From: Plecoglossus altivelis
Lineage: Eukaryota > Chordata > Actinopteri > Osmeriformes > Plecoglossidae
Reading direction: 5' to 3'
Assembly: GCA_036571765.1 (NCBI GenBank)
Contig: BROE01000019.1
Span: forward strand, 5,519,824 to 5,583,823
Length of the DNA stretch: 64,000 nt
Part shown: positions 58,475 to 64,000 of the stretch, piece after piece
How positions within the stretch are numbered: the first letter of the stretch is position 1
Layout of the letters: each line of letters begins with the position of its first letter
Notes under the pieces: generated by a model
What the model was told of the DNA's origin: nothing
Databases searched by the model: none
What the model saw: only the letters and a program-made list of their open reading frames with translations
Translations under genes and position numbers: made by a program

Positions 58475-59182
58475 GCACCTTTTTTTCTGTGAGTTTTCTT
58501 CCTGGCCTGACTTGCAGCTGCTTGACTGAGAGAATGCATGCTGTCTGGCAGATCCCCACACCCATCAGTGTCTCTGTGGCTCCACTGGTGACGTCATCTG
58601 TTGCTCCCTCGCTCCCCGCGCAGACCGAGCACCCCTCAATCAGTGCACGCGCACACGTGCACACACACACGCACACACACACTCGCCAAATCCGCTCCGA
58701 GCACACAGCGCGCACATGCTCCTAGAACAGTCTCTTGCACATCCTCTCTCCTCCACCACCACTTCTCTGCCTCCTGACGCTCGATCTGCGAATTGATTGG
58801 ATAATTTCAACTCTTCCAACCTTCCCCGCACCTGCTTTTCTAAAGAGTCAGCAGAGATCAAGGAGCTCGGCTGTGTTTTCTTACAACCCCCCCTCCACCC
58901 AACTCTCCGGTGGTTCACTTGTCCTCTCGACTGGCTTAGTGATAGAACAGAAATTGCCCTCGCTCTCTTCCATGCTCTCGTATCCTTTGTGTGTTCCCCC
59001 CTCCCCATGTCTCCCTCCCAGCGGCTCCCAGCTGGTGAAATCAAACGCTCTGTGTTTATGTCTGCCCCTGAGTCCTTCTCTCCAGGCCATTGACTCTGTC
59101 CCCATGGCAACAGCCTCATCTGGAGCTGGTGACAGAGGCTGTCTCCCTCAGGACTCGTACAGCCTCTACCTGCTCCAAGAGA

Positions 59183-59850
59183 GAGAGGCTGTGACAGGCA
59201 TGGAGAGAGAGACAGGCAGCGGGAGAGAGAGAAAGGCAGAGACAGGCAGGGAGAGAGAGAGAGACAGGCAGGGGGAGAGAGAGAAAGGCAGAGACAGGCA
59301 GAGAAAGAGAGACAGGTTAGGGGAGAGCGAGAAAGGCAGAGACAGGCAGGGAGAAAGAGAGAGGCAGAGACAGGTAGGGACAGACAGAGACAGGCAGGAG
59401 GAGAGACAGAGAACGGCAGGGGGAGAGAGGCTGAGACAGGCAGGGAAAGAGACAGAGACAGGCAGGAGGAAAGACAAAGGCAGGGGGAGAGAGAGGCAGA
59501 GACAGGTAGGGAGAGAGAAAGGCAGAGACAGGCAGGAAGAGAGAGAGAGACAGGCAGGGAGAAAGAGAGACAGAGACAGGCAGGGCGAAAGAGAGACAGA
59601 GACAAGCAGGGAGAGAGAGAGAGAGAGACAGGGAGGGAGAGAGACAGGCAGGGAGAGAGAGAGGCAGAGACAGGCAGGAGGAGAGAGAGACAGGCAGGGA
59701 GAAAGACAGACAGAGACAGGCAGGGAGAGAGAGAGGCAGAGACAGGCAGGGAGAAAGAGAGGCAGAGACAGGCAGGAGGAGAGAGAGACAGGCAGGGAGA
59801 AAGTGAGACAGAGACAGGCAGGGAGAGACAGAGACAGGCACAGGGAGGGT
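59183..59850. repeat. Polypurine-like minisatellite, gagacaggcaggga units
   Basis: About 670 bp of repeated gacaggcagggagagagaga units of roughly 20-30 bp with small variants. It is strongly purine on the plus strand. Both strands give long Arg/Glu/Gly or Ser/Leu/Cys-only frames, which explains the 370-400 codon open frames here. Confidence 0.95.
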
Positions 59851-61875
59851 GCTGGGAGAGCAAGGTAACGGGTTTCTGAAGGACAGAGGAGAATGAGAGA
59901 ATAAGCCAGTGGGTTTCAAATGGATCATTATAACCTGCTGCTTCTAGCAGGGGAAAGCAGGGAGATCACAGGTGACCTTGGCCTGTGTCACCGTGAAAAG
60001 CTCTGTCCAGAAAGTCTTTATTTCTGTTGGCGGTCTTGGCAGGCAGTCGTTCGCATTGAGACAATGTTTTTCAAGGTCTCGGCGACCTTGAAGCAGAGCA
60101 TGCTCTGTTCCGTGTGGGACTGACGCTTCTGCGGAGCTTCTCTGGAAAATAAGGAGAAATCTAGCTCTCCGGCTGTAATGATTTCCAGTCAGACATGCAT
60201 GAATTACTGTAAAACCTCCATTTAGAAATCAATTAATTGATCTCACTGATCTTATCTTGTTGTCCTGCCCACACTGAGAGTTTCTAATTGAACGCAGAGG
60301 GAGGTGAAAAACCACTCAGTGACGACAGTGGAGTTGTTCGATGATAGTTAAAACGTAAGACAGTCTAGGATAGTCTACGGGCCGCACCAGTCACTGTTAG
60401 CATGGAGTTGGATTACAAGAGACCACCAGGATTGTATGACCTGACAGATGCTTGACAGTGTCAGACCACCCATGCACCATGGCTCTACCCTATGAGTTCG
60501 CTTGGAGCCACCCACAACACGAACATCTGCTCGCTCAGGGGTGTGGTGCTGGAGCGACCTTTGACCTTGCTGCAGAGGTTTAGGGAGGGACCGTTCTCAT
60601 GAAGAGAAGCCTGTGACCCCCTCCCTCAATGTGACACTGGAGTTAGGGAGGTGTGTGTGTGTTGTCACCTCCGAGGCCTGACCCCGTGACACAAGCCTCT
60701 GCTTCCTCCTGGCCATCCATGGGGATCAGAGATAGGCCTTGTCTGTCAGCAACCTACTGAGCCCAGTGGATGGAGAGTGAAAGGAACGGAGCTTTAGACA
60801 CCCTGGCAGTGGATTAAACCTCCACCTGTGTCCACAGTTCTGTCTTAACAGGCGTCGCCTGGATGGAGGGCTCTGTCTTGTTTGTGTTTGGGATCTCAGC
60901 TCCTGGAAGGTGCGAAGCGGGGAAAGCCATTAGCTCAGGTGTCTCTTAGAGGACCTCTGTCGTCAAGGCAAAGTGCTCACGCTTTAGTTAAGGTCGTCGT
61001 GCTTGACTCATCCCCAAGAGCGTGTTGTCATGGTTATCAAAGGAAAAGGTTATTCTATGACTAACGGTCCGCTGTTCGCCTCGCCTGTCTCGCTGGAGAG
61101 CTCTAGGGCTTGTTTTTGTCCAGCAGCTCTCTGGTATAGTGTACTCGCCCTCTGCTCTACAGATAGATCCAGTAGCTGCTCCTGTTGGTCACGGAGAGGG
61201 GATGGAAGGGGGAAGGGATGAGGAGGGGGAAGGGATAGGGAGGGGAGAGGGAAGGGAGAGAGAGAGGCATGAAGAGCAGAGCAGTGTTCAGGGGTCGGCC
61301 CAAGGTCCCAGCTTGTTTGTTCTGCATCGTAATTGAGATGTTACTTTGGATTCTCGTCTCAGCACATTATTGATTTTGCTACCGCTCAGGGAGCTAAGCA
61401 ACTGGACTTGGCTGTCACACTCACTGGTCTCTCTTCCCCCCCCCTCATCGCTTGCTCCCCCTCCTTCTCAAACATGCTTCTTTCTGATCCCTCTATCACA
61501 CTATATTACCAACATCCCACCTAGACCCTCAAGGGTGGTCTGTAATTGGCTCTAACTGCCCATAAGCAAGCTTTCTGCGAGTTTGATTAATCTTAATTAA
61601 TCTTGATCAATGTTAATCCCCTCTTTGGACCCCCCCCCCATGGCGTGGATAACGAGCATGCGATACGAACAGTCCACAGAGGCCTTGCCAAGGCACTAGG
61701 ACTGCAGCGCTCGGAGGAGTGGAGAGAGAGGAATGGGAGGACAGCATGGTGCCCCTAATTACACCGAGTCAGTGCTGCGAGACCCAACCAGCTGACACAG
61801 TCTGCAGTCTACCTATACCTCCTTAAACACACACACTCAAGCAGACACAACACTGTCCTGAACACAGAGGCTAAC

Positions 61876-62070
61876 TGGGGTGTGTTATGCTGTGCTTTGC
61901 TGTCCTCACCTGTGCTATACGGTGCCCATGCTGTGTTACGCTGTGTCGTGGTCATGTCATTTTGTCCTGTCCTTTGCTGTGCTGTACTTGGCTCTGTGTT
62001 GTGTAGTGCTGTCCTGTGCTGACCTGTGCTGTCCTGTGTTCTGTAGTGCTGTCCTGTGCTGTGCAAGGTC
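61876..62070. repeat. Degenerate TGTGCTGTCCTG repeat
   Basis: Variants of tgtgctgtcctgtgct and tgtgttacgctgtgtc fill the region up to about 40 bp before the beta exon, overlapping the place where its acceptor tract must lie. Confidence 0.85.
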
Positions 62071-62108
62071 AGTCCAGATGTTCTAGTGTTGTCTGTGTTG
62101 TGTCCCAG

Positions 62109-62253
62109 ACCAGTCACAGGAGCAGAGATCCAACTCCATCGCCGTTGCAGGAGCGGTTCTGGGGGCGGTCCTCGCTCTCTTCCTCATCGCTGTCGTCATC
62201 ATCGTCATCTTCACAGCTCGCAGGGCCCCCCCGCCAGCCTACACTGACAAAGT
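62109..62253 (+). CDS. nectin3: NECTIN3 alternative (beta-type) transmembrane exon
   Basis: The acceptor GTCCCAG precedes an exon that joins in phase to the exon ending at 53062 (G/AC). It encodes DQSQEQRSNSIAVAG, a membrane segment AVLGAVLALFLIAVVIIVIF, then TARRAPPPAYTDKV, and ends at a GTAAGT donor in phase 2. It matches the alternative human NECTIN3 isoform, which has QTSSIAVAGAVIGAVLALF and SYLDKV here. Choosing it in place of the 55720 exon swaps the stem, membrane segment and entire tail. The final cytoplasmic exon is not in the window. Confidence 0.88.
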
Positions 62254-64000
62254 GTAAGTCCCTGATATTCCTCTGGGATCAGTATATCAATCTGTTTCTA
62301 ATTGTTCATGATGAGAATGGGTAGCAGAGGATCTGAATGAAAGGTGTTGTTATATGTCTTCATGTCTGAAACTCCCTCCTCCCCTCCACCCTGAGGTGGG
62401 AGGCAGGCCTGGTTCTTGAGGAGGGCTGCTGCAGTATTCTCCCCTGGACCTGGAGGGAGGAGCCTGGGTGGGGGGGGACGGTGGCAGGCCGAGAGGGTAC
62501 AAGGTTTAGAGGTGACAGGTAATTGCAGTCTTGGCAGCCGTCCCTCAGTCTGTTTTGCTGAGTGTGTTTCTAGAGGCAAACCTGAACTCATGTTAAACTG
62601 TATGTTGGGGAAAAGAGGAGGAACTTTTCCATTCAATTATTTACAGGAGAGTCCGGAACACCCTGGTCCTAGAGTAGGACTGACATGGGGTGTGGGTGTG
62701 TGTAGGTGTGTGTGTGTGTGGGTGTGTGTGGGTGTAGGTGTGTATGCGTATCCGTGCGCGTGTGGGTGTGTGCGTGTGCATGTGGGTGCATGTGCATGTG
62801 CGTGTGGGTGCATGTAGGTGGGTGTCTGCGCGTGGGTGCATGTGGGTTGGTGTGTGTGGGTGTGTGTGTGTGTGCGTGTGCGTGCGTGTGGGCGCAAGTG
62901 TCTCTGAGACTGTTCTTCAGACTGTGGTTTCCTGGGACACACGCACGCACACAAACATACACAACATAACAATACACAGCCGCAGCACCAGATGAAAACG
63001 GATCTTTTATCAGTCAGAAAGGCATTTCCTATAACAGGACATTAAGCATAACAACAGCATCTGTTTCTCCTTGTGTCCATCCTCCAATTACACCGTAGAT
63101 ATGAAGCCTCATCCGGCATCTTTACTCCTGGGAGGATTACATCACTCCTTTTTTCCTTTTGTTCTTCGAAGGCCTCCAGTCCCACACCTCGCCTGTCTGT
63201 CTTTGTTTCCTCACCAGCCACTCGCAGACTCGCTTTCAGAACTCGAGATGAGCTGGCCAATCAGCTGCTGTCTTCCTCGGAGCCAGTGGGTGGCTGCACG
63301 CAGAGCATTGCTCATAAATGGTTTCCTCATGCTAAAAGACACAGTGAGAACGTCTGAGGGTGGAACAGTCCGGGTTCTTCCAGGGTTTATTACCCTATGT
63401 ACAGTGCATCCACACTGTGGAACGGAAGAGTTATCCATTACAGACAGACAGGATGAGCTTTGCTGAGACGCATGAATCATACTAAAGCTGATCAGCTGTC
63501 ACAGAGGCAGTTTAGAGTGAATCCTAGGAGACTGATTGCTGGGGCTAAGGTGGTTCCTGCGGTTGGTGCCCTGTGCGTGTGTGCGCGTGTGCATGCGTGT
63601 GTGCGTGTGTGCGTGCATGCATGCGTTGCGTGTTATTGCACGACAGTATCTACAAACGACGTGACTCCTCACGGTCCAGCTTGAGACAGCCTCCCGTGAC
63701 CAAGAAGCTTCACAATTATTTGGATCCTTTCTTTCATCCTTCAAACAGTCGGGTGACGGCCGTCCAGTGGCTCCTCCGAATCCTTGACCTTCACTCCGTC
63801 CTTCTCTGACCGGAGTTTTACATTTGGACTCTGGAGCCGTCGGTCTCGGCAGCATTGGGGCCTGTTAAGGAGCCGAGTCCCAGACAGGCTGGGAGAGAAA
63901 ACAGAAGGCCTTCAAGAACTGGCCAAGAGAAACACAAGCCTGATCTGAAACTCTGAATCAAACAGCTGTGTGTCAAAGGAAAGAACATTTTCCATGCGTC
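62254..64000 (+). other. nectin3: Intron after the NECTIN3 beta exon, to window edge
   Basis: A GTGTGGGTGC-type repeat (62693-62895), GT/GC runs (63570-63635) and otherwise unique sequence. The next exon, expected to begin with an IDLPP-like sequence, was not found before the edge. Confidence 0.6.
62693..62895. repeat. Degenerate (GTGTGGGTGC)n repeat
   Basis: About 200 bp of GT-rich units with regular gtgggtgcatgt insertions. Confidence 0.92.

Larger units (their letters stand above)
58480..62108 (+). other. nectin3: NECTIN3 intronic region between alternative 3' exons
   Basis: About 3.6 kb between the alpha poly(A) site and the beta transmembrane exon. Contents: a GA-rich minisatellite (59183-59850), AT-rich possible conserved elements (60160-60300 and 61560-61620), a C-run at 61630 and a TGTGCTGTCC repeat (61876-62070). 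No coding exon recognised. Confidence 0.65.

Noticed and set aside
58640..59868. Open frames of about 377-407 codons on both strands
   Set aside because: They are translations of the GA-rich minisatellite (Arg/Glu/Gly on one strand, Ser/Leu/Cys/Pro on the other). Tandem units without stops explain the length and there is no domain.

Overview
This is nuclear DNA of a bony fish (teleost). Genes are split into many short exons with GT-AG introns. There is abundant CA/GT, CT and TCTG microsatellite DNA, a teleost-type odorant receptor, and linked UCP2 and UCP3 genes. The gene order RAB6A - MRPL48 - DNAJB13 - UCP2 - UCP3 - PPME1 matches a conserved vertebrate block (human 11q13.4), with a TASL-like gene inserted before PPME1. 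DIABLO and NECTIN3 follow on the right.

Left part (1-7,230, minus): RAB6A, whose last exons lie off the left edge. Introns 3-4 contain a stretch (about 780-2,860) that looks like uncorrected long-read sequence. Two damaged copies of RAB6A exon 4 can still be recognised in it, and they correspond to the mutually exclusive RAB6A / RAB6A' exons known in mammals. Then, on plus, come MRPL48 (8,310-10,071) and DNAJB13 (10,495-12,489). DNAJB13 runs tail-to-tail into UCP2 (minus, 12,715-14,336), followed by UCP3 (minus, 16,431-17,939). UCP2 and UCP3 share a 101-bp stretch of perfect identity, which suggests recent gene conversion.

Middle (18.7-36.2 kb): about 4.3 kb with no recognised gene; a TASL-like innate immune adaptor (minus, 23,542-24,417) ending in a pLxIS motif; PPME1 (plus, 25,860-29,660) with what appears to be a U12-type AT-AC intron; a solitary OR131-2-like odorant receptor (minus, 31,785-32,711); and DIABLO/Smac (plus, 34,091-36,226) with an AVPF inhibitor-of-apoptosis-binding motif.

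Right part (39.8-64 kb, plus): NECTIN3, with a signal-peptide exon, a 10.8-kb first intron full of simple repeats and one 350-base assembly gap, three Ig domains over four exons, and two alternative C-terminal routes. One is a long terminal exon (55,720-56,384) ending in the EWYV PDZ ligand. The other is an alternative transmembrane exon at 62,109-62,253 whose downstream cytoplasmic exon lies beyond the window. The genes are ordinary housekeeping, mitochondrial, immune and adhesion genes and do not form one pathway. No bacterial, viral or CRISPR-like system was seen. All exon coordinates come from reading splice sites and reading phase by eye. For every complete gene model the coding lengths sum to a multiple of three.
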